Origin: Kiloniellales bacterium | GTDB lineage: Bacteria > Pseudomonadota > Alphaproteobacteria > Kiloniellales > JAKSDN01 | Direction: 5' to 3' | DNA length: 55,789 bases | Assembly (NCBI GenBank): GCA_028280455.1 | Contig: JANQLT010000107.1 | Coordinates: 1-55,789, forward strand | Shown: in pieces, positions 1 to 7,526 of the stretch | Numbering within the stretch: position 1 is the stretch's first letter | How the letters are laid out: each line of letters starts with the position of its first letter | Translations under genes and position numbers: made by a program | Notes under the pieces: model-generated | What the model was told of the DNA's origin: nothing | Databases searched by the model: none | The model's input: the letters and a program-made list of their open reading frames with translations, nothing else

Positions 1-79
1 CCACGGCAGTATCCTATTGGGTGGCCGGGAGGGGGAGCGGGCCGGTGCCGTGATTCCGCGTCAGCGGAAAGCGCGCTAG
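1..79. repeat. MITE-like palindromic element, copy A (cut by window edge)
   Basis: This is the right half of a repeat found in full at 21727-21856 and 27426-27555 and as an internal deletion at 53477-53530. It holds part of the central loop, one GC-rich arm, and a terminal segment ending in CTAG at 76-79. The loop reads in the opposite orientation to the full copies (it contains GGCAGTATCC rather than GGATACTGCC), while the outer arm keeps the same orientation. The terminal CTAG supplies the stop codon of the minus-strand gene that ends at 76. Confidence 0.8.
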
Positions 80-450
80 GCCGCGCTACAGGGACCGACC
101 AGGCGCTGGATGAAGGTCGCCTGGTCCGAGGTCAAGGCGACGTAGCGGGCGCCGAGCTCGCCGCGGCTGTTCGAGACGCGGGTGATCTCGACCTCGATGG
201 ACTCCGAGACGTCGTTCTCGTCGAACAGCCGTAGCGAGGCATGCTGGCCGCGCTGCAGCATCTGGCCGCCGTCGAAAAGGATCTCGATCTTGCCGGCGCC
301 GATGCCGCTCAGGCTGAGATTGGAGATGGTCACCGGAATCTGATCGAGCAGCGCCGGCAGCATGACGCCGATGCGCGGGTGTCGCCGGCGCTCGGGCCGC
401 TGCTTCGGGATGTCGTAGCTCTCGATGTCTTCGTCGATCTCATAGGACAT
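76..450 (-). CDS. PilZ domain protein
   Basis: A 124-residue cytosolic protein with no signal peptide or membrane segment. An arginine-rich stretch (about residues 17-26, RPERRRHPRI) followed by an ISNLSLSGIGA segment (about 42-52) fits the two conserved parts of PilZ domains, RxxxR and [D/N]xSxxG, which bind cyclic di-GMP in characterised family members. A second PilZ-like gene lies at 5930-6250. The ATG is preceded by AAAGG. The TAG stop lies inside the terminal CTAG of the repeat at 1-79, so the element defines the C-terminus. The gene stands alone and its target is unknown. Confidence 0.7.
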   Translation of the reverse strand: MSYEIDEDIESYDIPKQRPERRRHPRIGVMLPALLDQIPVTISNLSLSGIGAGKIEILFDGGQMLQRGQHASLRLFDENDVSESIEVEITRVSNSRGELGARYVALTSDQATFIQRLVGPCSAA

Positions 451-492
451 GGCGATGGGGCCTTTCGGGTTTACGGCCTTGACCGGGTGCGC

Positions 493-903
493 CTATTGCC
501 GACGCCGCAACATCTGCACGAGCTCGTGCGCGGCGATCACCAGGGTGTTCTGGCCGCGCTTTCGGCAGTAGTCGTCGACCCAGTTCAGCAGGTAGTCGCC
601 TTCGAACTGGGCGCTGACGTCGCTCTCCTTGAAGACGTACTGGTTGTAGGCCGTCAGGTAGCCGGCGATCCACATCTCGCTCTGGCGCGCCGACTCGTTG
701 CCGAGGCGCCGGTCGTCGAGCCAGCGAAGGCAGGACAGCTCGCCGGAGCCGAAGACCCGGAAGGCGCCGGAACTGCTCGACGCTTGCGGCGCCGAGGACA
801 GGCCGAGGGCCGATCCGGTCAGGAGCACGGCGAGGCCGGCCGCGAGCCAGAGGGCTCTTCGGGGCCGCCCCGAAGGCGGCTGACTATCCGATGGCCTGCG
901 CAC
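493..903 (-). CDS. Secreted HdeA-like small protein of unknown function
   Basis: About 136 residues. I chose the GTG at 903 because GGAGG lies ten bases upstream; the frame stays open to 1035 but that extension runs into a repeat element. An N-terminal hydrophobic segment (about residues 17-35, ALWLAAGLAVLLTG) looks like a signal peptide or anchor. The mature part has two cysteines about 60 residues apart, in ELSCLRWLDDRR and WVDDYCRKRG, a pattern of small periplasmic HdeA/HdeB-like helical proteins with one disulfide. The family assignment is tentative. It lies downstream of and parallel to nothing obvious; the PilZ gene follows after 42 bases in the same direction. Confidence 0.55.
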   Translation of the reverse strand: MRRPSDSQPPSGRPRRALWLAAGLAVLLTGSALGLSSAPQASSSSGAFRVFGSGELSCLRWLDDRRLGNESARQSEMWIAGYLTAYNQYVFKESDVSAQFEGDYLLNWVDDYCRKRGQNTLVIAAHELVQMLRRRQ

Positions 904-1009
904 GACCGCCGATCCTCCTTGTCGCTTCGGCAGGGATCGCTGTTGGCTGCTATAGGCGGCATCCCTTGCCAAAAGCTTAAGGCAGCCGGTGCCGGGCGCG
1001 CGGCTTTTC

Positions 1010-1110
1010 ACCAGCCTGCGATGAGTGGAACTCACCGCAGGCTGTATGGCGTTCAGGCGCCACGCGGGCTTTTCCTCGCTTCGCTGCGGACGCGCGGTCG
1101 CGCTTTGGTA
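1010..1110 (-). repeat. Double-hairpin interspersed repeat, copy 1 (reverse orientation, one hairpin reduced)
   Basis: It shares with 2050-2149, 8778-8910 and 38935-39069 the core CGCAGCGAAGCGAGGA and GCCCGCGTGGCG. One end forms a hairpin from CAGCCTGCGATGAG and its complement CTCACCGCAGGCTG. The other end keeps only TACCAAAGC (read on the minus strand) and has lost its hairpin. The rest of 904-1230 holds no gene that I can support, only the promoter region of the gene at 1231. Confidence 0.75.
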
Positions 1111-1230
1111 TTAACCCTGTTTCTCAAGCTTGACGAAAGCCGGGCCGGCTAGCGTCCCCGTTCTAGGGCCCGGGGAACGGGCCGGTTCCGAGCCGCGCGT
1201 GCCCATGACCGCTAGCGAGGAGACAGTCGG

Positions 1231-1500
1231 ATGCGCCGATTGGCCCTGATCTCTGCCCTGGTCGCCAGCCTCTGCATCGCGGGCTGCGCGCGGCCCCTGG
1301 ACCCGACGACCGATTTCACCATCCGCGGCGCGACCGCCGGCGCCGTCACCGGCGCCACCATCGGCTTCGGCATGGGCGACCCCATCATGATCCCCGCCCT
1401 GATCGGCGGCATGGTCGGCGCCGCCGCCGGCTTCGTCTACGGCGAGTACCGGGAGGCGCAGGAGCCGGACGGCAACGGCGCGCCGACGGTGCTCTTCTGA
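1231..1500 (+). CDS. Small glycine-zipper lipoprotein
   Basis: An 89-residue protein. The first 19 residues form a lipoprotein signal ending in a lipobox, LCIAGC, so the predicted mature protein begins at Cys19. The remainder is dominated by a glycine-zipper segment (about residues 34-68, repeated GA/GG spacing such as GATAGAVTGATIGFGMG), typical of outer-membrane-associated 17-kDa-antigen/osmotically inducible lipoproteins. A good ribosome site (GAGGAGACAGTCGG) precedes the ATG. The 14-base leader GCGAGGAGACAGTC is identical to the one before the other glycine-zipper gene at 7523. Function is unknown; an envelope role is inferred. Confidence 0.75.
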   Translation: MRRLALISALVASLCIAGCARPLDPTTDFTIRGATAGAVTGATIGFGMGDPIMIPALIGGMVGAAAGFVYGEYREAQEPDGNGAPTVLF

Positions 1501-1675
1501 GCCGCCTCGGCGGCCTCTCTTCGTCTTAAAGCGATATGCCCGATATTAAGGTTAACGCATTGAAAATACGATAGATGACAGACGCACCGCTCTCCGGCAC
1601 AATGGCATCCCAAGAGAAGATCATCGACCGGCCGCTCGAGCCCACAGGCTCCGAGCCACAGGGTGGGGTGACGCC

Positions 1676-2047
1676 ATGCAGGGAGAGAAGAAGGACCCGA
1701 CCGCCGAGGCGATCGTTCGGGACCTGGTCGCCGAGATGGCGCAGCAGCACTGGGCCGAGCGGCGCGACCTGGTGAGCCGGATCGTCACCGTCGAGCAGAT
1801 CGCGATGGCCCTGCGCGAGCAGGGCCCGGGACCGGACGGCGCCCTGGTGGTCGAGAGCTACCGCGAGGGCGTGGTCGGCACGGCCCTGGCCGAGGCGCTG
1901 CACCAGCTCGGGGTCCGCCGCCCGGTCTGCGGCGACTCGGCCTACGTGCTGTCGATCTCGGCCGACAGACGCCACCGCGAGTCGGCGCGGGCCTGGTTCG
2001 CCAGCAACCCGGACGCCCGGGCGGCCGCCTCCCAACTGCTTCACTGA
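1676..2047 (+). CDS. Hypothetical protein
   Basis: A 123-residue soluble protein that I do not recognise. It begins MQGEKKDPTAEAIVRDL and is rich in Glu, Arg and Ala. A helical N-terminal half (DLVAEMAQQHWAERRD) is followed by a compact C-terminal half containing CGDSAYVL and a basic tail. There is no signal peptide or transmembrane segment. GGTGGGGTG precedes the ATG at moderate spacing. An in-frame start is not available much further upstream. A repeat element begins three bases after the stop codon. Confidence 0.55.
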   Translation: MQGEKKDPTAEAIVRDLVAEMAQQHWAERRDLVSRIVTVEQIAMALREQGPGPDGALVVESYREGVVGTALAEALHQLGVRRPVCGDSAYVLSISADRRHRESARAWFASNPDARAAASQLLH

Positions 2048-2049
2048 TA

Positions 2050-2149
2050 GCAGCCGGCGATGAGCGGACCTCATCGCCGGCTCTATGGCGTTCAGGCGCC
2101 ACGCGGGCTTGTCCTCGCTTCGCTGCGGACGCGCGGTCGAGCTTCGGTA
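2050..2149 (-). repeat. Double-hairpin interspersed repeat, copy 2 (reverse orientation, one hairpin reduced)
   Basis: This has the same core as the copy at 1010-1110, in the same orientation. The retained hairpin is AGCCGGCGATGAG with CTCATCGCCGGCT. It starts directly after the stop codon of the preceding gene. The stretch 2150-2302 that follows is the upstream region of the MlaC-like gene and shows nothing else. Confidence 0.75.
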
Positions 2150-2302
2150 TCGCGCAACCTTTACCCGCCGGCCCGGCGCTCCCGCCACAGGGCGGGCCTG
2201 GGCAGCTTGGCGGTCTGATCGCGAGGCGCTAGTCTAGCGCCCGGCTGTCGAGCGGGGCCGGCGCCGCGGACTTGACGAGGGCAGAGGGAAGACATTCCGG
2301 GT

Positions 2303-2923
2303 ATGAAACTGCGCCAGATGTTCGTCGCGGCGCTGCTCGCAGCCTGCTGCTTGCTGCCGCCGCAAGGCGCCGGGGCCACGGATCAGGCCAAGGCCACGGC
2401 GATGATCCAGAACCTCGGAGAGAAGGCCTTCGCGACCCTGCAGCGGCCGGGCATGACGCTCGAGGAGCGCGAGAAGGCCTTCGCCGCAATCCTGCGCGAG
2501 GGCTTCGACCTCAACCTGATCGCCCGCTTCGTGCTCGGCAAATACTGGCGCCAGGCCTCAGACGAGCAGCGCGACGACTATCTGCGGGCCTTCAGCGACT
2601 TCGTGATAACGACCTACGCCCGGCGTCTGGGCGGCTTCACCGGCCAGTCCTTCGAGATCACCGGCAGCAAGCATGCCGGCGAGAAGAAGGACGTCCTGGT
2701 GAACACGAAGATCGAGCGGCCCAGCGGGCCGCCGATCCAGGCCGCCTGGCGGGTGCGCGAGACCGACGGCCAGGCGCGGATCATCGACGTGGTGGTCGAA
2801 GGCGTCAGCATGGCGGTGACCCAGCGCCAGGAGTTCGCCGCGGTCGCCAGGCGCAGCGGCATCGACGGCCTGGTCCAGGTGCTGCGGGCCCAGACCCAGC
2901 GCATGGCCGCCGCATCCGGCTGA
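2303..2923 (+). CDS. MlaC/Ttg2D-family periplasmic phospholipid-binding protein (paralogue 1)
   Basis: 206 residues. A cleavable signal peptide (about residues 1-25, ending GAGA) is followed by a single MlaC (Tol_Tol_Ttg2) domain. Diagnostic stretches are FVLGKYWRQAS (about 72-82), AFSDFVITTYARRL, and near the C-terminus RIIDVVVEGVSMAVTQRQEF. In the Mla pathway this family ferries phospholipids between the MlaFEDB inner-membrane transporter and the outer-membrane MlaA complex. Here it is an orphan: no mlaA, mlaD, mlaE or mlaF is present. A second copy of the family lies at 6510-7157. The Sel1 gene follows in the same direction after about 22 bases and could be co-transcribed. Confidence 0.85.
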   Translation: MKLRQMFVAALLAACCLLPPQGAGATDQAKATAMIQNLGEKAFATLQRPGMTLEEREKAFAAILREGFDLNLIARFVLGKYWRQASDEQRDDYLRAFSDFVITTYARRLGGFTGQSFEITGSKHAGEKKDVLVNTKIERPSGPPIQAAWRVRETDGQARIIDVVVEGVSMAVTQRQEFAAVARRSGIDGLVQVLRAQTQRMAAASG

Positions 2924-2945
2924 GGCCGGCCCGCGTTACGATCGA

Positions 2946-3815
2946 GTGAAGAGTGCCAAGACCATGACGGAACATTCCCGGCGACTGTCCACTACCCTGC
3001 CGCTGGCGGCCCTCGCCCTGAGCCTCGGGCTGGGCCTGGCCGGCCTGACGGGCCTGCCCAGGGCGGCGCTCGGCGACGACTTCGACTCCGGCTGGCAGGC
3101 CTACCAGGCCGGCGACTTCCAGGCCGCCAAGCAGATCTGGAAGCCGCTCGCCGAGGCCGGCAACCTGCTCGCCCAGTACAACCTTGGCGTGATGTACGAC
3201 GAGGGCCGCGGGGTCGCCGTCGACCGCCAGGAGGCCATCAAGTGGTGGACCAAGTCCGCCAAGCAGGGCTACGCCAGGGCGCAGCACAACCTCGGCCTGA
3301 TCCACATCGGCAGCTTCGGGACCGACCAGAACTACGAGGAGGCGCTCTACTGGCTCGAGCGGGCGGCCGGCAAGGGCTTCTCGCGCTCGCAGTACACCTT
3401 GGGCAAGATGTACCTGGACGGCATCGGCGTGCCGCGCGACCCGGCCCGCGCCTTCGACCTGCTGCATGCGGCCGGCCGCGCCGGCCTGCGCCAGGCGCAG
3501 TACAACCTGGGCAAGATGTACCGGGACGGCATGGGCACCGAGCAGCGCCTCGAGGAGTCCGTCCGGTGGTTCCGGCGCGCGGCCGAGCAGGGCTACGCCA
3601 AGGCCCAGGAGAAGATGGCCAGCCGCTACGCCGAGGGCGCCGGCGTCGGCCAGGACAAGATCGAAGCGCTGAAATGGGCGATCCTGGCCGCCGAGCAGCG
3701 GCACGAGGGCGCCATGAAGCTGAGCGCGAGCCTGCGCCAGGAGCTGTCCGACGCCGAGACCGCCGAGGCCGAGCGTCGCGCCGGCGATTTCGCCGCCGCC
3801 GCCGGCAACTATTGA
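2946..3815 (+). CDS. Secreted Sel1-repeat (TPR-like) protein
   Basis: About 289 residues from the GTG at 2946; an ATG at 2964 is an equally possible start. A hydrophobic signal peptide (about residues 16-42, LPLAALALSLGLGLAGL) is followed by five tandem Sel1-like repeats of about 36 residues, with recognisable units AQYNLGVMYDEGRGV, AQHNLGLIHIGSFGT, SQYTLGKMYLDGIGV, AQYNLGKMYRDGMGT and AQEKMASRYAEGAGV. Such repeats form solenoids that mediate protein-protein contacts, usually in envelope or signalling complexes. The partner is unknown. It lies just downstream of the MlaC-like gene on the same strand. Confidence 0.85.
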   Translation: MKSAKTMTEHSRRLSTTLPLAALALSLGLGLAGLTGLPRAALGDDFDSGWQAYQAGDFQAAKQIWKPLAEAGNLLAQYNLGVMYDEGRGVAVDRQEAIKWWTKSAKQGYARAQHNLGLIHIGSFGTDQNYEEALYWLERAAGKGFSRSQYTLGKMYLDGIGVPRDPARAFDLLHAAGRAGLRQAQYNLGKMYRDGMGTEQRLEESVRWFRRAAEQGYAKAQEKMASRYAEGAGVGQDKIEALKWAILAAEQRHEGAMKLSASLRQELSDAETAEAERRAGDFAAAAGNY

Positions 3816-3965
3816 CGTCTGAAGGCGGCGCGGCGGCGCTGCGACGCCGAATGGCTGCGCCTTGGCCGGCGATCTAGCGTCGGGGTTGTCTTCCCACCCT
3901 ATTCGTTACTAGCCTTGACGGGCGGAGGGCTGGCATCGCGTCAGCCCAGGCGCGGAGGGTGGACT

Positions 3966-4400
3966 ATGGACGTCAATGCGTTGCTGGCCAGCAAGGGCAC
4001 CGGTGTCTCGACGATCCGACCGAGCGCGACGACGGCCGACGCCATCGCCCGATTGAAGGAAGAAGGTGTCGGCGCCTTGGTGGTCAGCCAGGACGGCGAG
4101 CGGATCGAAGGGATACTCTCGGAGCGCGACATCGTTCAGGGCCTGGCGACGACCGGCGAGTCGATGCTGTCGATGAGTGTCTCCGACCTGATGACCAAGC
4201 CGGTCAAGACCTGCTCGCGGAGCGACAACATCCGCGACGTCATGGCGCAGATGACCATGAGCCGGATCCGTCACCTGCCCGTCGAGGAGGACGGCAAGCT
4301 CTGCGGCATCATCTCGATCGGTGACGTCGTGAAGAACCGCCTCGACGAGCTGGAGACGGAGACCAGCGTCCTGCGGGACTTCATCGTCGGGCGTAGCTGA
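3966..4400 (+). CDS. CBS-domain pair protein
   Basis: 144 residues, from the ATG at 3966, which has GGAGGG six bases upstream. It is two CBS domains and nothing else: domain 1 (about residues 10-63; GVGALVVSQDGERIEGILSE, then RDIV) and domain 2 (about 75-135; SRIRHLPVEEDGKLCGIISI, then GDVV). Stand-alone CBS pairs bind adenine nucleotides such as AMP, ATP or SAM and act as energy sensors or allosteric partners. The effector and partner cannot be read from the sequence. It stands alone. Confidence 0.88.
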   Translation: MDVNALLASKGTGVSTIRPSATTADAIARLKEEGVGALVVSQDGERIEGILSERDIVQGLATTGESMLSMSVSDLMTKPVKTCSRSDNIRDVMAQMTMSRIRHLPVEEDGKLCGIISIGDVVKNRLDELETETSVLRDFIVGRS

Positions 4401-4602
4401 GGCCTGGAACCCCTTGTTGCGGCTGCGGCCCCGAAGGCGGTGGCCGCGGTCGGCAGGCTGCACGAACGGCCTAGTCCGCCAGTGCAAAGCCCGCTTGGGG
4501 TTTACTTGCGATTAATCCGCCGCCGTTAGCCTTTGTGACACCGCGAGACATGCGCCCGTGTCCCGGCCATCCAGCGGCAACGGTTGGAAGGCTTTCACAA
4601 TT

Positions 4603-5610
4603 ATGCCCGCGGCCAGTCCAGAGCAGGCCACCGCTGAACAGCGGGGGCCGTCGTCGTCTTTCGAGGAGACGCCGGAGCGCTTCGAGTTCGAGCACAAGCT
4701 CTTTCGCAGCTCCGACGAGGCCGAGTTCCGGCGCTCGGCGGACGGCAACAAGGAGCCGCTCTTCGTCCTGAAGATCGACGACCACGAGTTCGCCCTGCCC
4801 TTCCCGGGCATCCTGCGCGAGTTCGCGATCGACGAGGACTCCCGCGATGCCCGCATGCTCGAGCTGATCGAGGAGGCGCTGCACTACCAGCGGGTCATCC
4901 GGCCGGGCGATCCGGTGCCGAAGGAGATGATCACCGGCGAAGCCTCCTGGGAGATCACCGACACACACCGCAAGATCGCGATGCAGCGGCTCAACGTCCA
5001 GCTCGTCGGCTGGATCACCGGCGAGGACCGGGTCATCAACGACCCCGAGCAGCTCCAGCAGATCGCCGAGGACCCGGTGGTCCGGAACAAGATCAACGAG
5101 GCTCTGGACGAAGCCGTCAAGCAGCTCAACCTCGGCGACAACGGCAAGGAGGAGCTGCTCGACCGGATCGAGGCCCTGGTCGACGACCTGGCCGGGGTCG
5201 AGTCCCTGAGGGACTATCTCGACCGCATCCGGCTGATCGAAGCCAAGGTGCAGCGCCTGAGGCGCATCTACGGCGACGAGATGAGCATCCTCGACATCGT
5301 CGATCCGGTGGCCCGCCTGACCGCCCTCGCCCGCGCCGGCGTCGAGGACGACTTCGAGATGATCGACGCCCAGACCGGCGAGGTCGTCGCTGTCCTCAGG
5401 AACATGGAAGCGCAGACCAAGTTCATTCGCGAGATGCGCGACGACCTGCACCAGCGGCTGGTCGAATGGGAAGAGATGTTCGAGATGTGGGGGCCGGTGC
5501 GCCTGGTGCAGTCGGAGGAGAACGCCAACGTGCTGCGCCACAGCTACCGCTTCCTGGCGCCCCGCTACATGCAGGTCGACGAATGGGACCTGCGCTCGAC
5601 CGCGGTTTGA
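4603..5610 (+). CDS. Conserved-looking hypothetical protein with helical, acidic C-terminal half
   Basis: 335 residues from the ATG at 4603, chosen because GGAAGG lies 11 bases upstream; a GTG at 4558 would add 15 residues. I do not recognise a family. There is no signal peptide or membrane segment. The first 30 residues are Pro/Ser/Glu-rich and probably disordered. A core follows (FVLKIDDHEFALPFPGILREFAI), then a long charged helical region (about residues 135-310) with heptad-like Leu/Ile spacing (LDRIEALVDDLAGVESLRDYL, LIEAKVQRLRRIYG) that is probably coiled coil. The high Glu/Asp content and intact long frame support a real cytoplasmic protein of structural or scaffolding type. Confidence 0.7.
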   Translation: MPAASPEQATAEQRGPSSSFEETPERFEFEHKLFRSSDEAEFRRSADGNKEPLFVLKIDDHEFALPFPGILREFAIDEDSRDARMLELIEEALHYQRVIRPGDPVPKEMITGEASWEITDTHRKIAMQRLNVQLVGWITGEDRVINDPEQLQQIAEDPVVRNKINEALDEAVKQLNLGDNGKEELLDRIEALVDDLAGVESLRDYLDRIRLIEAKVQRLRRIYGDEMSILDIVDPVARLTALARAGVEDDFEMIDAQTGEVVAVLRNMEAQTKFIREMRDDLHQRLVEWEEMFEMWGPVRLVQSEENANVLRHSYRFLAPRYMQVDEWDLRSTAV

Positions 5611-5649
5611 GCGCCCGCCCGATCCACTCTTAGAGCAGCGCCTGCGGCG

Positions 5650-5829
5650 TCAGCTACCGTCCGCCAGCTTCTGACCGGTGAAGGCCGCGAGCTGTTCGGC
5701 CGCTTCGCGGGCGATGTCCTCCAGCTCCCTGGCCAGCCAGTCGTTGCCTTCGCCTTCGGCGCGCCGCGCCAGAAGCTGGTTCGAGGAGATGAAGCTCTTG
5801 AGGCCGTCGGCGTCGAGCTTGAAGGGCAT
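5650..5829 (-). CDS. Small hypothetical protein
   Basis: 59 residues beginning MPFKLDADGLKSF. I chose the ATG at 5829 because GGGGGA precedes it by eight bases; six extra in-frame residues are possible upstream. It is amphipathic and predicted all-helical (LARRAEGEGNDWLARELEDI), with no signal or transmembrane segment. Function is unknown. It converges on the gene ending at 5610. Confidence 0.5.
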   Translation of the reverse strand: MPFKLDADGLKSFISSNQLLARRAEGEGNDWLARELEDIAREAAEQLAAFTGQKLADGS

Positions 5830-5929
5830 GGTTCCGGTCCCCCGCACTGCCTATCGAGGCCGTGATCGTGGCAGCGACAACGTTAACAAGTGGTTCCCGC
5901 AACGCGCCTTTGCCGGGTCGATCTGAGCT

Positions 5930-6250
5930 TCAGGCGAAGAGCGCCTCGTTGTGCCAGAGGGTCAGGGTGTCGACCAACGCGCCGCGGCGCTTGTCGTCCA
6001 TGTCGAAGATCATCGAGGGCCCGTCCTCGCGCCGCCGCACGATGCTGCCGGAGATCAGGCCCAGCTCCGTGTCCGACAGCACCACCCGGTCGCCGACCGA
6101 CGCGCGGCCGTCGATGGCCAGGGCGGCGCCGCCGCCGGAGATGTCGATGAGCCGGCCGTTCTGCCAGGCGCCGTCGATCAGCAGGCGGGCCCGCCGGCCG
6201 TCGACGGGGATGCGCCTGTGGCGGCGGAGATCTTCTGGGGAGGGAGTCAT
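5930..6250 (-). CDS. PilZ domain protein (second)
   Basis: 106 residues, the size of a single PilZ domain. The N-terminal RRHRRIPVDGRRAR (about residues 9-22) supplies the RxxxR cyclic-di-GMP motif, and LIDISGGGAAL (about 34-44) is the matching DxSxxG motif. Both elements are intact, so nucleotide binding is plausible. It could be a stand-alone receptor acting on motility or surface polysaccharide, but no target gene is adjacent. The segment 6251-6509 between this gene and the divergent MlaC paralogue is comparatively AT-rich (6340-6400) and should hold both promoters. Confidence 0.8.
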   Translation of the reverse strand: MTPSPEDLRRHRRIPVDGRRARLLIDGAWQNGRLIDISGGGAALAIDGRASVGDRVVLSDTELGLISGSIVRRREDGPSMIFDMDDKRRGALVDTLTLWHNEALFA

Positions 6251-6509
6251 CGATTTCCGACGGGCATTCTAGACCCTATGCAATAACGTTCTGACCGCGA
6301 TGAGCCGGCCGTAAACGCTGAAACCCGCTGTGGCCGCGGCCTTACGACTTTCTATACCACTTAAGTTGTACAATTCTTAACGTATCCTCTTAGCGCTTAT
6401 TCAAAGGCTCCTTGCTAGCTTCAGGGTGTCGTCGAGGGCGGTCGGGAGCCCCCTCGGCCCCGAAAAAGGACCCTGAACAACGATCCCGAACCACGACAAG
6501 GAGCCCGTC

Positions 6510-7157
6510 ATGACCGCCATCCTAGCCCTTGCCCGGTTCCCCTCTCGCGCCTTTGCCCTGCCCTTTGCCTTCGCGCTGCTGCTGGGCTTCGCGGTCCTGC
6601 CGGGCCGCGCCCTCGCCGACGATCCGGCGAGCGAAGCGCGGGCCTTCCTGCAGGGCTTCAGCGAGCAGGCCGTCGCCACCCTGAGCAACGCGGCGATGAG
6701 CGAGCGCGAGCGCCAGCACGCCCTCAAAGCCTTGATCAACAACGGTTTCGAGATCGATACCATCGGCCGCCTGGCGCTCGGCCGGCACTGGAAGGCCGCC
6801 TCCGACCAGCAGCGGGCGGAGTTCAGCGACCTCTTCCAGTCCTACGTCACGGACGCCACGATCAAGCGGCTCTCCGGCTATTCCGGCGAGGTCCTCGAGC
6901 TCGGCGCGACGCGCACCGCGAAGAGCCAGGAGCTGGTCTCGATCGCCAGCCAGATCCGGCGCCCCGGCGGCACCGGCATCAAGGTCGACTGGCGCCTGCG
7001 CAAGGTCGCCGCCGGCGACTGGCGGGTCATCGACGTCGTGATCGAAGGGGTCAGCATGCTGCAGACCCACCGCGCCGAGTTCGATGCCGTGATCCGGCAA
7101 GGCGGCGTCGGCGTCGAGGGCCTGCTGGCCAAGCTGCGCTCGATCGTCCAGGCCTGA
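6510..7157 (+). CDS. MlaC/Ttg2D-family periplasmic phospholipid-binding protein (paralogue 2)
   Basis: 215 residues. A long signal peptide (about residues 1-36, ending GRALA) precedes an MlaC domain closely parallel to that of the gene at 2303: LALGRHWKAASDQQ, then WRVIDVVIEGVSMLQTHRAEF and a GVEGLLAKLR tail. A strong SD (AAGGAG) precedes the ATG at 6510. It stands alone, without the other Mla components, and is followed by a Rho-independent terminator at 7175-7214. The two paralogues 4 kb apart suggest an old local duplication or two lipid-carrier roles. Confidence 0.85.
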   Translation: MTAILALARFPSRAFALPFAFALLLGFAVLPGRALADDPASEARAFLQGFSEQAVATLSNAAMSERERQHALKALINNGFEIDTIGRLALGRHWKAASDQQRAEFSDLFQSYVTDATIKRLSGYSGEVLELGATRTAKSQELVSIASQIRRPGGTGIKVDWRLRKVAAGDWRVIDVVIEGVSMLQTHRAEFDAVIRQGGVGVEGLLAKLRSIVQA

Positions 7158-7174
7158 GTTTGCGCTCTTCAGAC

Positions 7175-7214
7175 GGCCGGCACCGGGCTCGAGGGCCCGG
7201 TCGCCGGCCTTTTT
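7175..7214 (+). terminator. Rho-independent terminator after the second MlaC gene
   Basis: A GC-rich stem built from GGCCGGCACCGGGC and GCCCGGTCGCCGGCC (one bulged base) is followed by five T residues. It lies 17 bases after the stop codon at 7157. Confidence 0.85.
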
Positions 7215-7313
7215 GCGTCTCACGGAAAGCTGATGCCTTTGTGATGATCATCACTGTCAAAAAGCCCGGAAAAGCCTACGTAGAAGCTGAACAAAGCAGC
7301 GAGAGCTGTCGAA

Positions 7314-7526
7314 ATGCCCGGCGATCTCATCTATGCTTCGGTTTTTCTGGCTCTAGCCATCGTGGTCCTGGTGCCGTCGATCCTGGCCTTGCGCATGCGG
7401 CCGAATCGGCGCTCCCATCGTGGCCCCCTCAGGGGTCGGCCCGATGGCCTGACTGGGCGTCCCGCCGGGCGGAGGCAGGCGTCCCAACGAACCCGTGAAA
7501 CCCGGTACGCGAGGAGACAGTCATGA
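7314..7526 (+). CDS. Possible small membrane protein
   Basis: 70 residues. The first 27 form one hydrophobic helix (IYASVFLALAIVVLVPSILAL) and the rest is a strongly basic, low-complexity tail (RGRPDGLTGRPAGRRQ). Its TGA stop overlaps the ATG of the next gene in the arrangement ATGA, which would permit translational coupling. The upstream site is weak (GAGAGC). The Arg/Gly/Pro-rich tail could equally be the untranslated leader of the next gene read by chance, so this is a tentative call. Confidence 0.3.
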   Translation: MPGDLIYASVFLALAIVVLVPSILALRMRPNRRSHRGPLRGRPDGLTGRPAGRRQASQRTRETRYARRQS

